This document shows positions 23,907-35,700 of a DNA stretch of 64,000 nt, piece by piece. A program made the position numbers and the translations under genes. A model generated the notes under the pieces. That model made no database searches. It saw nothing but the letters and a program-made list of their open reading frames with translations, and was not told where the DNA came from. Position 1 is the first letter of the stretch, and the number at the start of each line of letters is the position of its first letter. The DNA is taken from the NCBI GenBank assembly GCA_007922225.1, contig ML679961.1:70908890-70972889 (forward strand). Reading direction: 5' to 3'. Origin of the DNA: Emydura subglobosa. Its lineage: Eukaryota; Chordata; Testudines; Chelidae.

Positions 23907-24221
23907 CTAGGCAATGGGGTCCACGCGGAGCAGTTTGTTTATGAACACAGGGATGTCCCTTGAGCCCTCCTGAGAGATCTTGATGAAACTTGCCTGGAGG
24001 CACTCTGCAGTTCTCTCCTGAAGGTGTCCAGGGATGGCAGCTTTATGTCTTCCTCTGCAGTAGGACACTTTCCCATTCAGGTCAGTGATAACTTTGGCCG
24101 GCAGCATTGCAGTAGACAGGCTTGCAGCACAGGGGTGGCCAGGGTGACTTTGGGACACCAGCAGCAGCTGTGCTCTCTGGGCCTGTGTTATGCTCAGAAG
24201 TGAGATAACAGCTAAAGCCAC
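23907..24221 (-). pseudogene. Conserved third coding-like segment, second Harbinger copy
   Basis: A 104-codon minus-strand frame between the transposase and Myb-like remnants, on the transposase strand. Its core KVSYCRGRHKAAIPGHLQER and its end 'ISQEGSRDIPVFINKL' match the frame at 7120-7353 of the first element in order and spacing. The N-terminal part is not alike. Function unknown. Confidence 0.5.
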
Positions 24222-24394
24222 TGCCTGTGGAAAGTCCCACCAGTACTCAGTGCCATTGCCCTATACTCATAGTTTCATGCAACCGAACAATTCCCTCCTC
24301 ATTTCCCTCACCCTGGCGGCCCACACACACCATGGCTGCTGCTGGGAGTAGTGCATTACAATGCATTACTGTGGCTCACTGTTAAAATGCTCTT

Positions 24395-25508
24395 TCAAAG
24401 TCTCCCTGAGCCATACAGTCCTGTACTGAGCTCTTGTAATAGCCCTTGTGTCGGCTGTTCACATCCAGTAAACAGCTGCTCCACTTCCATCCCAGTGACA
24501 ACTCCCCCCCCCTTTGCTTCATAAATATTATGCAGGACACAGCAGGCAGCTATAATCATAGGGCTGGTTTTTTCACTGAGATCCAATTTTGTAAGTAAAC
24601 AATGCCAGCATCCCTTCAAGAGGCCACAAATGCATGCAACTGCCATTCTGCACCTGCTGAGCTGATAGTTGAATCTTTCCTTGGTGTTGTGTCAAGGCGG
24701 CTGGTGTACAGCTTTATGATCCAAGGGAGCAAGGGCCAGGCTGGGTCTCACGGGATCGCTATGGGCATTTCAACATCACTAATGGTAACTGTTCAGTGAG
24801 GAAAGAAAGCCCTCGCTTGCAGCTTCCTGAATAATCCTGTGTACTTAAAGATGCAAGCATCAGGAACTTGGCCAGCCAACACTGATGTCTGTGAAGCAAC
24901 CTTGTTGATCCACTAATGCTTGCAAAACCACAGAAAAGTAGCCCTTACTGTTGATGTATTCTGTGGCAAGGCGTATTCGTGCTAAAATAGGTATAGGTGT
25001 GCTGTCCATTGCTCCACCGCCATTTAGGAACTCCATTTCTGAAAATCCATCCACTATGTCCTGCACATTGCTGAGAGTCATAGTCCTGCACAGCAGGCAA
25101 TGATTAATAACCCTGCACACTCACTTGCATGACAGTGTGGTGCCCTCTGTAGATTTTCCATCTCCAAAGTGATTCCCCCGACTGGTAGCAACCAGGCATT
25201 GCAAGTTTTCACAGTGTGATTTCCACTCGCTTCTCCACTGTCAGTCCAGCTCTCATTGTGGTGTCCTTGCATTGGAGTGCTAGGGTGAGCTTGGCTCATA
25301 GGTCCAGGAATGTCGCCTTGTGCATCTGAAAGTTCTGCAGCCACTGCTTGTCGTCCCAAACCTGCGCTATGATGCAACCCCACCATTCAGCGCTCATTTC
25401 TTGGGCCCAGAAGCAGCACTTCACCATATGAGCTGCTCTGTGAATGCCAGCAACAATCTTGAATTGGTTCTCGTGAATTCCCACATTATTTGTCCAATAA
25501 ATCATCAT
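24395..25508 (-). pseudogene. Harbinger transposase (HARBI1-like), broken
   Basis: Broken DDE transposase read from 25508 down to 24395 in several frames. The N-terminal part has 'AEWWGCIIAQVWDDKQWLQNF' (25400 region). The central part at 25120-24860 has 'NVQDIVDGFSEMEF' and 'GAMDSTPIPI', keeping the first catalytic Asp. A frameshift follows near 24860, after which a 'PDACIFKYTGLF' reading keeps the second Asp. The C-terminal part at 24646-24395 reads 'MAVACICGLLKG', where the catalytic Glu of the usual 'VVECAF' motif is replaced by Ala, then 'KLDLSEKTSPMIIAACCVLHNI'. Non-functional. Confidence 0.86.
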
Positions 25509-26016
25509 ATTGCCTGCTTATTCGGTTCTTCTTATGGCTCTGCAAATACTGGCGGATCATGTGTCCTCTGCTTGCAACGCTTATGACAATAGTTCAAAGC
25601 TGTGCAGGCTCCATGCTTCTGTCAGAGATGGTGGACAGTAAGGAGGGCCGTGTGGGTTCATGGGATTTTTTAAAAAGGCATGAAAATTATGGGGTATAGA
25701 TGACATTTTGGGATGGAGACAGTTGCGCATTGGGAAGCTGACCCGTTGCTCCCTGTTACCTGTGTGCAACTCATTTCTGCCCCACCATACATTACCAAAA
25801 CTTCCCAAAAGGCAGTACGCTGGGCAGTGCTGGGTGGCACACTGGAATACTTACCTATAGTGCACCACCTTGTGCAATGACACAAGAAATCCTGGTGAGT
25901 ATGTGCAGTGCCAACACAAGGAGACAGGAACACACATGCACAAGTGATATATTAACTGCAGCGACTTTATGGCAACGTAACTCACGTCAACCAAAGTTTA
26001 CAGTACAAAGATGGGT

Positions 26017-26019
26017 TGT
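26017..26019. repeat. Possible right target duplication TGT
   Basis: Copy of the TGT before the left end of the second Harbinger element. Confidence 0.4.
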
Positions 26020-26762
26020 GACTCTGGCTCACACTCCCCTTATCCCCGGTCATTCTGAATTGGCTGACTTTCCAGGCAGAAGGAGTTTGATTTGCCGGGC
26101 AATGACTTTCTGCTTTAGAATGTTTTAAATTATTATTCTGTCTAATTTACAAAGCGCCTCAAGCTACGGACAGGCTCTGTTTAGCCATAAAGATATAATC
26201 ATCTCCACAGCAGCTAATTGGACTAAATGAACGTGCCAAGTGGCTGAGTCACCTCGGGTGTTGCAATAGAACCACCCAGTTATGGCCACCAGACAAGATT
26301 TAGGAGGACCAGACTTTGCAGAGCTTTTCAACTGCGACAATTCATTTCTCTCTCTGTCTCTCTCTCACTTAATAGGCGGCAGCATCTGAAAAAAACCAGC
26401 CCCTTTCATAGCAGAAGGCAATTGATGGTAATCTCATCTAAGGTGTTAATCCACAGAACTGGCATCGTCATTAAGTCTGGCAGCCAGCGAATGTGCTGGG
26501 AGCAAGCAAGTTCTCTCATTGGCTGAGAGGCCAGTGAAACGCCCCAGAGCATCCAGTTGTATCCTGCTTTGAACATAGTCCAGTTGCTTGATCTCCAGTT
26601 TTGTTCATGGCAGCTGAAAAAGACATGGGGAGTTCGGTCCAGCCACCTCTGGCATGCAAGGCTTCTCGGTTCCACCCAGCCTTTGCTGGGGTTGGGGATG
26701 GGGGCGCACCACATGTAGGACTTCATTTTGAACAGCCTTGCCCTGTAGGTGGAGACATGAAG
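26020..26762. other. Unclassified stretch
   Basis: No gene or family is recognised. A short CT-rich run lies near 26346-26370. Confidence 0.5.
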
Positions 26763-26960
26763 GTTCGTCCAGTTGCTAGAGTGCTGGCCTGAGGCTCAGG
26801 AGATCCAGAGTCAATTCCCCACTCTGTAACAGATTTCCTGTGTGACCTTGGGCAAGTTACTTAGCTTCTCAGCCCCACAGTTTCCCATCTGTANNNNNNN
26901 NNNCCAGTAGTACAGTGATGGGGGCGATATAAGTATCTAGATAGATAGGAATTAGCCCCT
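26763..26960 (+). repeat. tRNA-derived SINE (CORE/MIR-like)
   Basis: The start 'GTTGCTAGAGTGCTGGCCTGAGGC' resembles a tRNA A box region and 'AGAGTCAATTCCCC' a B box. These are followed by 'TGTGACCTTGGGCAAGTTACTTAG' and 'CAGTTTCCCATCTGTA', the body typical of MIR3/CORE-type SINEs. The tail 'GGGGGCGATATAAGTATCTAGATAGATAGG' fits the 3' part. A 10-N gap interrupts it at 26894-26903, where an AAAATGGGG-type stretch is expected. Confidence 0.8.
26894..26903. other. Assembly gap (10 N)
   Basis: Ten N characters. The flanks are two parts of the same SINE, so the true missing length is probably short. Confidence 0.99.
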
Positions 26961-27234
26961 ACAGTTGTGTTCTGGCACAGATGATGCAGTATACACTTGT
27001 AACTACCTGCCTGTGCTCATATAGCGGAAAGTTACATTTCTGTATGCCTTGAGGGCATAAAATGAGGGAACAAAAAGGGACACCATTCAAGTCAAAACAC
27101 CTTTCACAATTTCCTGTGGGAAGCACCCAGATTAGCTCTTACTTTCTTGTTAGTGGTGGAAGCAGCTTGTTTCCGCTGTCCTATTTATACCTGTTGCCTT
27201 TGACAGACCTGGGCAAGGATGGGAAATTAGGGTG
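26961..27234. other. Unclassified stretch
   Basis: Nothing is recognised apart from the neighbouring repeats. Confidence 0.5.
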
Positions 27235-27415
27235 CCGTGCCACAGGAGCAGCTTGGGCTACCTACCTGAGTACGTACCTCGGGGTTGGGTGGGCTTGGAC
27301 TCGGGTGGCTAGCCAGCACTGCTGCCCATCCAGCCACAGTGCTATATTTAGGTACAGGTAGTGTGCCTCTGTCCACCCACGCCTCACAGCCACTGTGTAG
27401 ACATACTGCGGGGCA
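27235..27415. mobile_element. Non-autonomous Harbinger-like fragment
   Basis: The block contains 'GGGCTACCTACCTGAGTACGTACC', 'GGGTGGCTAGCCAGCACTGCTGCCCAT' and ends in CACTGTGTAGACATACTG, whose reverse complement CAGTATGTCTACACAGTG resembles the GTATGTCTACACTG end of the 4.1-kb Harbinger copy. Only one end is clear. Confidence 0.5.
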
Positions 27416-27663
27416 CCGCTCACCCCTGTGTTACTGCACATCCTGAGATTTGCTGCACAAGTGTGCACTAGTGCAAATCAATGTTTCACTGCACGTACCT
27501 GCTGTGGTGTATCTAGGTAACAAGTGAGTATTGACTGATGCTGTTACACAAGTAAACGACCAGCAGGCCTAGAGTCTGTAACAGTTAACTTAGCATAACT
27601 AATCAAGGGCTAGTTTGACAGAAGTGATTGGCAGAGAAGTGACCTTAAGTCACAAGAGTAAGT
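27416..27663. other. Unclassified stretch
   Basis: No feature is recognised. Confidence 0.5.
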
Positions 27664-28498
27664 ATAAGAACATAGAGACAGCCATACTAGGTCAGACCAA
27701 TAATCCATCTAGCCTAGTATCCTGCCTCTGACAATGGCCAATACCACAGCTTCATGGAAAGTGTACAGAACAGGGCAGTTTGGACATCCACACCTGCCTT
27801 TCCCTCCCAGTTTTTGGCAGTCAGAGGTTTAGGGTCACCCTATCCATGGGATTACATCCCTGACCACTTTGGTTAATAGCCATTGATGGATCTATCCTCC
27901 ATGAACTTATCTAAGATCTTTTTTAAACCCAGTTATACTGTTGGCTTTCACAACATCCCCTGGCAATGAGTTCCACAGGTTTACCATGCAAACCGTGAAA
28001 AAGTACTTCTTGTTTGTATTAAACCTGCTGCCTATTAATTTCATCAGGTGACCCTGGTTTTTGTATTGTGGGAAAGGGTATATAACACTTCTCTATTCAC
28101 TTTCTCCACACCATTCATGATTTTATAGACCTCTATCATACTCATTCTTAATCGTCTCTTTTCTAAGATGAATAGCTCTAATCTTTTTAGTCTCTCCACA
28201 TATGGAAGCTGTTTCATACCCTTGATCAACTTTGTTGCCTTTTTCTGAACCTTTTCCAGTTCCACTATATCTTTTTTGAGATGGGGCGACTAGAACTGGA
28301 CACACTATTCAAGGTGTGGGCACTCTCTGGATTTATATAGTGGCAGTATGACATTTTCTGTCTTACTTTCTATCTTTTTCCTTATAGTCCCTAACATTCT
28401 ATTAGCCTTCTTGACCACTGCTGGGCATTGAGTTTTCAAAGAGAACTAGCCAAGTTTTCAGAGGACTAGCCATGATGACTCCAAACTTCTTTGTTGGG
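27664..28498 (-). mobile_element. CR1 LINE, minus strand, 5'-truncated
   Basis: Antisense CR1 whose 3' end begins at the 'ataagaacatagagacagccatactaggtcagacc' phrase. The frame 28265-28044 (minus) encodes the C-terminal end of ORF2 with 'MELEKVQKKATKLIKGMKQL' and 'RLKRLELFILEKRRLR'. Upstream the similarity continues through 'tttatatagtggcagtatgacatt' and decays by about 28498. Near 28433-28475 a short stretch is partly duplicated (TTTTCAAAGAGAACTAGCCA and TTTTCAGAGGACTAGCCA). Confidence 0.88.
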
Positions 28499-30000
28499 GA
28501 TAGTGACAAACAAGTGTAAGAAGTCAGTTGACTGGTATGGGGCAAGAAGCCACAAACATGGGTTATTGATACTTTTAAGGAATATGAATAACTGAAAGTC
28601 ACAAGCATTAAACCACAGTAATGCTGTCGTAATCAAATGATGTAAATGCTAATGAGTATGAAGGAAATGGTTGATTAACACACAGGAACTGGGGACCGTA
28701 GCATAAGTAGGGGGTGTGGAAGTTCAGACAAGGAAAAGGGGCTGAAACCCTGATGAGATGCAGTGTGTGTTAGCATAGCCCAGAATAAAGAATGTGAAGT
28801 TCCCAGCATACTAGTAACAACAGGATGATGACCACCTATCAATACCTTAGACGTCACTTCACCTACTCTGGGGATCCTCTTATGGGATGAGGTGAGTAAT
28901 GCAAGTTCTGCACATTCTGTCTTCTCTCGCTCTGTACGATCCTGTTTGTTTTGTTAAGAAAATTGCTAATCAGAGTGAAAGCACTGAATTGTTTCCCGTG
29001 TGCATCCCAGCGCTCTCATTCTGATGACAACCTCACTCCTACAGCTGACCTGGAGGCCAAATCCTCTCAGACCACTGCATGCAAAATTATTGTTAACCTT
29101 AGAATGACAGATTAGGCTACACTGCACTGCTGTAGGCTCCTGTATTGTACATCCAGGCAGCACTGATATTGCCCGTCTCTTCATCACTTCACATCCAGCC
29201 CCTACTGCACCTCATGGCATGTTCCTTGTACACATCCATTCATCACTGAGTGCTTGCATCATTGCATACTCCTGAATCATTGCATGGCCAAATTCTCCTG
29301 CATATAAAGGCCTCACTTGTGACACTGTGTACCAAGTAGTGTGAGTGTGTACTACACAAAGGGTAGGCCCACAGGAGATAACGTATCTATTACTACAGTC
29401 ACCCAGTGCAGTGTCCCGTTACTTCAAAGAGATGTAAAAGCTGACCTGAGAGAGGGATATGATGAAAGCTTTTCATGCAACTTAAGTGGTCACAGGCCAA
29501 GGAGCCAGGTGTCAAAGAGAGAAAGAGCTGGGAGGAGGCAGAACTCAAAAATACACACAGGAACGGAGAGCAGTGGATGATGGTGTGTGCTGGCAAAGCA
29601 GCCAGCAACACAGTTAGACAGGAAGACGGATGAAGAATGTTCTGCCTCTGCAGGTGCATCATAGTTATGCTCAGCCATGGACAAGGATACTTGGAGTCTC
29701 CACAAAGAATCATCTACCCCGCACTGGTGAGACAGAAAAGAAGCTGTCAGGAGGAGGATGGTGAAGGAAGAGTAATGAAAGACTCGTAGCCAATTGCTCT
29801 TAAAAGGGTGATGAATATACAACTGATACATTTTAAAACAAAGCCCACAACATGGAGAAATGTTTGTACGTTCCACTTGCAACATGTGACAGGGTTTTAC
29901 TGGTGAAACTGAGAGTGGAGTTTGGCCCTGTCAATATTTAGTAGAGCTGCTTTTTGATCAGAGAGCAGTTTTTGTCCCCCTTAGATACAGGCTAAGTGCA
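28499..30000. other. Unclassified stretch
   Basis: No gene or repeat family is recognised. Overlapping frames at 29341-29885 on both strands have no conserved motifs. Confidence 0.45.
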
Positions 30001-30075
30001 AAGGGCCAAATTCTGCTCCCATTCCATTGAAAACATTCCATCCTGAATCCTTCCGCTGAAATTGATGGAGGGACT
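30001..30075. repeat. TTGACTTCAATGG-type hairpin repeat fragment
   Basis: GGGCCAAATTCTGCTCCCAT followed by a diverged 'GAAATTGATGGAGGGA' end. This resembles a half copy of the recurrent hairpin repeat described at 43227. Confidence 0.45.
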
Positions 30076-32640
30076 GGATTTGTAGAAGGGTCAGGAACAG
30101 CACAGTTTGGCCAGTTGTGAACTAAGTGCCACAGCTAACCAGAGGACAGCTCACATGCTAATGAGTAATACCAGCTATTACCAAGTAATCAGCAGGAATG
30201 TGTCAGTCCAGTTCCACCCCGCTCAGTTATTCTCAGCCCATTGTCTCAGCCAGTCCCATCTCCACTTCAGGGTGAAGGCTGCTCCTGCCTATCCATCCAT
30301 CCCAGCCATTTCCATCCCACTGTAAGGCAATGGCCTCCCCAGTGCTGCTCCTGTCTCTCATTCTTAAGATTCAGCGTGGGCAGCTCTTCACATGCTGGTC
30401 TAGTGCAAATTGCTACAGGTGTTAGCCTGCATCTCCCCACTAATCTCTCCTGTGGTATCACGTAGAGGTTGTTTATCAGGCATATCACCAGAAGGGAGTG
30501 AATAATAAGGCTGTGTTTTCCCACATTGGGTTTCAAGTCCTATAATGAAGCTAGGGTAGTTGTTACCTTTTATTAATTAAGCAAGGCCACCGTACAGTGT
30601 TTACAATGCAGCTGAAATATAGAGGTGGGATAGCTGTGTCCTGTGGTTGGGCATCACAGTATATGGGACAGAATGGCTTGTTGCTAAAGAGTAGGGGCAG
30701 ACAGTATCCACTGTCTGATGAGTACATGAGTGACTACATGACTGGGAATAGGGGGGAGGGCAGTTTCCAATTGCCTAGGGCAGCAGAACTGCTTCAAGCT
30801 GGCACTGCAGCGCGCCAAGTAAGCATTCCCAGTGTTGCTCCCCGGGAGGGATTTATGGCTTGGCTATGCTATGTGGTGAACTGTTAAATATTCAGATTAT
30901 GGTACAAATCGGGTGGGGGTGGGGGCTTCGAGCCAGAGCTCCAAGGCGACGCACTGGAGGTCTCGCTGACTTATGATGTGTGCAGTAAAATGACGGCTGG
31001 GGATTCCGCTGCCATAAATGTGGGTGTCATATGTGCGGCTCCAATGTATGCAGCATCAGGTAAGCATTAACTCTAGGGCTTTTAAAGCAGAGACATTCTG
31101 AGAGCACATGGCTGCTCCCTCTGTAGGTCAGGGCTTTCTTCCTTCACCACTACCAGATGGGAGTGGACGCGTCCCTTCCCCTTCCACTCACCGTGCCGGG
31201 GATAAGGCTCAAACAAAACCAAGAGGAAATGGGATAGCAGAGGGGGGCAATAAGGGATAAAAATTAACTTTGCAGCACCTCCTATTTTCACAACACCCTA
31301 GCTGCTTGTTTAAAGTGTCTCCTGGGTGGCTCAGGTGACTGGTGATGGACAAGGAGCCTTTCAAGTCTAGTTACAATCCAGCTGCATGCTGATAGTGACC
31401 AAAAGTCATTCCTCTAGATAGCTGTTTGGTGGCCTGTGTGAAATGAGTCAATAGGTTTCTGTCCAGGTCTTAGTGATCTGCAGCCCAGAACCCGTCACCA
31501 CAGCTGCTTCTACCAATTGTGGTCCCTTAGTAGGCAGGCTCAGCAGAGCAGCCAAGGATTAAATGTGCCTCGGAGACTGATCTTCTCGCAGCACTAGAGG
31601 CGGATCCTTCAGAGCAGGAGTGAGGCACCTTTGTGGGGTGTGTTGGGAGGAAGGGGAAAGGTTGCACTGCTGCTGTCTCATCTGTGGCAATAAATAGAAG
31701 CTGTTCCTTTTCATCGCTGCTTAAGCAATTGTTTCAAAAGTGTTTTCTATGTCATCCTTATGGGGTGGAGGGAAGTAGAGGACTCCAGAGTTTGGAGCAT
31801 GTGCCCACGGAAGCCTGAGCCTTTGCCAGGAGGTAAAACTCTCTCTGACTGTGGTGTACGTTGTAGTACCTGTTCTCATGGCAGGTCCCATGCTAAGAGG
31901 ATTCAAGCTTCTCCCTGGGCTGTACCCAAGACATCTCATCAGCAGACACATTCTGAAGAGGAGGTATCCCAGCTCCAGCCTGGTTAGTCCCCTTCTAAAA
32001 GGGATCACCTGAAAGGTTTCCACTCTTGGCCTACATGCTACAGCAGAATGACAGAGACTCAGCCAAACCATGTCCTTGGCTCCCTTCTCATCCAGGCCTG
32101 GGCCTCTTTTCTTAGTCAAGGCCTGGTCCTGGGGCTCCCCTGCACTCAATATGGCCACCAGGGAGCCTGGCTGCAGAATGTCAAAGTGACAGGGTATTAG
32201 AATTCAAAAATATATACATCAATAAATAAATTCCCAAGTCCCTTGAAAAATCATCTTATTGGGAACTGACCCAGGCAGGGACTCCTGGGGAGAACTACAG
32301 AAAAAGAGATTCTCCAAAGCTGTAATTTTTAAGATTGTATCACTCAGAAAATAATTATAACCAGCAAAACAATGTTCACATCTCACATTAATATAAAGTA
32401 ATGACTGCATGCCTGTAGCCAGCTAACCACAGAACTGGGAAGAGACTGTCAACCCATCTATCCTGCTATAATAAGGAGCACGTTGGAATTGCTGGCATTC
32501 CTGCACCCTAGCATTCCTCCTTCTTAAAGACATAATGCTCTCTTATTCTTTTCTTTTCTTGAGATCAGCCTGAGCAGAAGAGCTTGTGGAAGTTCAGATC
32601 AAGATTTGAGCCCAGAGGGATCTGGATCTAATATATTTAA
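30076..32640. other. Unclassified stretch
   Basis: No gene is supported. Frames up to 145 codons (31721-32158, minus) were examined and lack family motifs, biased spacing or splice context. No repeat family is recognised. Confidence 0.45.
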
Positions 32641-32760
32641 TCTGTAAGCTCCTTGGACCAGGTGCTATCTTTTTTATTCTATGTGTGTATGTACAGTGCT
32701 TCACACAATGGGGCCCTGATCCCTGAATGGGGCTACTAGGTGCTACTACAATGCAAAAAG
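32641..32760 (+). repeat. L2-type LINE 3'-tail fragment
   Basis: GTAAGCTCCTTGGACCAGGTGCTATC, 'GTACAGTGCTTCACACAATGGGGCCCTGATCC' and 'GGGGCTACTAGGTGCTACTACAAT' follow the order of the common amniote L2 / L2-tailed SINE 3' end. No coding part is present. Confidence 0.75.
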
Positions 32761-35700
32761 TAAAAATAATTCAGATTTGGATCAGAGAGAACTGAAGGGC
32801 CTGTTGTAGTCCTGCTGCCAGACTGTAGAATCACCTCTATTTTTATTATAATTGAGTCCTGGGTCCATGAGGGCTATTGCATCTCTATTTAACCTCTAGA
32901 ATGAGTTACAGGGTTTTTAGTTTCTTTTTATCTTTCCGTCACCCATTTTATGAGGGACTAACCAAGCAGCAGAAACAGAAAAGCCCCAACTCCAGAAAAA
33001 AAAAAATCAGGCTCCTGGCTCAACTAGAGGAAGGAAATACTAGAAGTTTTGCTTCAAAGTCTGTTCCAGAAAGATTCCGAGTGCAATTTTGCAAAATCAA
33101 GAGTTTTTAATACTTTGACTAAATAAGAGTCAAAGAAGCACCTGAATTTTGTGATGGACCAAATCAAAATTCTCCCATCACTAGTTTGAATGTCTGTTTC
33201 CTGTGTGACCCTAATGTCTGGAGGTGGAATAAGCCAATGATGACTCAAGGCTGGTTCTCTGGCCCTATATATGCATCTGTCAGTGATGATGGCTTATGGA
33301 ATTCATTTGCTGGTGGAAAGGTACAATTGATTTTCAGAACAAATGCACGTCTATCTATTTTTGCACATGACTAGCAGGACCCCTCTGGGGTGACATCAGA
33401 AGAAAAGGTGGAAGATGAGTGAGTCTTCTGCCCTATCCGTCCATCCATCCTATATTTATCACAGTGGTGTCAGAGCACCTATGCATGGCAGTACAGCCAA
33501 ATTACTGCTTTAGAACCTGATCTTGCACTCTGTTACTAAGGAAGTCAATCTGACTACATGAGCAGGACTAAGAGTGACAAAAGGGTTTGCAGGACTAAGC
33601 CCTTTGTTTGAATAAATCTTTCATGCAAACTGTGTTCCTAAACAGTATGCAGCATTAAACAATAAAATAATAACAGGGGAGAGGAAAATTAAGGGCTGTA
33701 GAGAAAGGAGACAAGGTACATTTTCAGATGACCTTTAAAATGAGATGTGGAGTAAATGCAATAAAGTGAGTCTACTTTGGCAAGCAGGATCTGCACAGGA
33801 GAAGACTTCTGCTGGTTAAGATTCCTGAGTGGGGTTTCACTTGAGAATTCACAGAGAATCCAGCTGCCTTAGTTCTCCTTAACCCTTATCAATCTGGGCA
33901 CAGACCCAGTTATGGCATACAGACAGTAGTGACTGATTAACTTCTGAGGATGGATAAAGATCAGGTGATCATCCTGATGTTGTTAGGTCTATTAGCTGCC
34001 TTCAGTATTATTGATCAGGAGGTGGTATTGTCTGTAAAACTTGATGGAGAGACAGTTGAGTAGACAGGACTGCCCTTCAGTGACTTTGTTTTTATCTCCT
34101 GGAGAGATTCCAGGGGGTAGGTTGGGCCAATTGCTCTTTGGCTTCAAGGACTCCCTCTTGCAGGGTTCTGCAAGATTCCATCTTGTCCCTGCTCTTGTCC
34201 GTTGTGTGTTTGGAGCTATTAGGGGGATTGGTGAGGAGACATTGTCTTGAGTGTTTTCAGTTTGCTGCTGACACCCAGCTCTAAGCAATTCTTTCTAATA
34301 GAAGGACAAAGGGACAGAGAGGAAGCCGATGCAAAAGGAATGTTGAGGAGAGAATGCCAAGATCTGTGAAGCCAGTACGCCCAGCATGAGTCCCTGGGAG
34401 ACAAGAGCACCTTTGAAATACGGGAGCAGGACCTGGGAACAAAACTGCATCATGAGCTTGTTTGCTCAGCACTGGAAGATGCATTCAACCCTGCCTAAAG
34501 AGAGGACCAGCCCTACGGGCAATTGTGGGAGGAGAGAAGGAGAGACTTCTTCTAAAGGTTGCTTGAATGATCAGGAGTGTTTTATCTCAAGAAAATAATT
34601 GTCTGAACAGAGACCAAGGGAGTAAGGAAGAACAATAAGATACTTTATATGCCTCTCGCAAACCAGGATCCTGAGCTGTTGTCTAACTGTATGCCAGTTG
34701 CCCAAATGAATTCCAGGACTAGAGTTTCTTACCCTGATCTGCTGCCATTCAGAACATTCGCTGGATCTTTGCCAAAGAGTTGCACCAGAGCAGGGTTTAT
34801 GCTTTCTGATGGAGGAGAGGCTGCAGGACGGGGCAGATTTTCTGCCTCTCTATTCCCCTTGTATCATTCAGGCAGCACAAAAGGAGCAGAGACTAGTCAC
34901 AAATCCCAATGTAGAGCTGACCCCAGCAGGTGTATAGTTGGGATAGCCACCCTGCTGGCACAGGAGAGTTGTAAGGGGTGGAGAAGGACAGAGTGGGGTC
35001 AAGAAGGGTTAAAGTAGAATGACCAGAGCACATTGTGCTCCTTTTATGCTCAGCTAGCAGACAGCCCCAAGGAGATCCTTGGTAGCTGGCACACTTAGAG
35101 CAGTCTTTAAGGTGCTCTGTTCTATTCCAGGGCTAGAGACCAGGCAGAGAATAAAGGAGACATTATCAGTCCCCTCCCAGTTCCCACGCTCCCTCCACTG
35201 AGCTCTGAGCATAAATTCAGTTAAGCAGAGAATCTGGCCCTATATTTTTTATTTTTTGGACAAACAAGCCGCTTGGTTTGTGGGGGATGACTGAGCTTCT
35301 GTGTGTTCTGTGCATTCACAGTACTGTGCAATAGGGCGCTACTTCCATTTATCTTCTGAGAATCCCGGAAAACCTGGCAGCTGCCCCTACAGTCATCTAT
35401 GCTCCTACTGAGAAATAAAGAATTCTGCCTTAGGCCTTTCAGAAATCTGCTGTAGCCTTCAAGATCACTGCTCCCTCATGGGGGGGAGGCTCATGTTGAT
35501 TAATATTAAGAAAAACTCCTCTGAAAGAATGATAGATCGTGGCTTGGTGACTCCAAAATCTTTTCTTGTTTCTTTCTTTGATAGGAGGAGCGGGGAAACT
35601 GGAAACAAAAGGCCAAGGAAAGAGGGGAGAGGTGTGTTTTGAAATCTGCTTCCTTTTGGCCACGCTTGAACTTCCAAGCGCCTGCCTTTGACTGACATCC

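Larger units (their letters stand above)
22810..26016 (-). mobile_element. PIF/Harbinger DNA transposon, second copy, inverted
   Basis: A 3.2-kb decayed Harbinger element lying in the opposite orientation to the first. The left end begins GCCCTGGTCTCCACTAC and the reverse complement of the right end begins ACCCATCTTTGTACTG, with a further matching part (AAGTTTAGGTTAAGCTACG versus AACTTTGGTTGACGTGAG). The Myb/SANT-like gene is on the plus strand, and the transposase and the third coding-like segment are on the minus strand. All are broken. It is shorter than the first copy and differs from it throughout, so the two are different subfamilies or old copies. Confidence 0.87.

Noticed and set aside
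31721..32158. 145-codon minus-strand frame
   Set aside because: No recognisable motif, and overlapping frames on the other strand are equally open.
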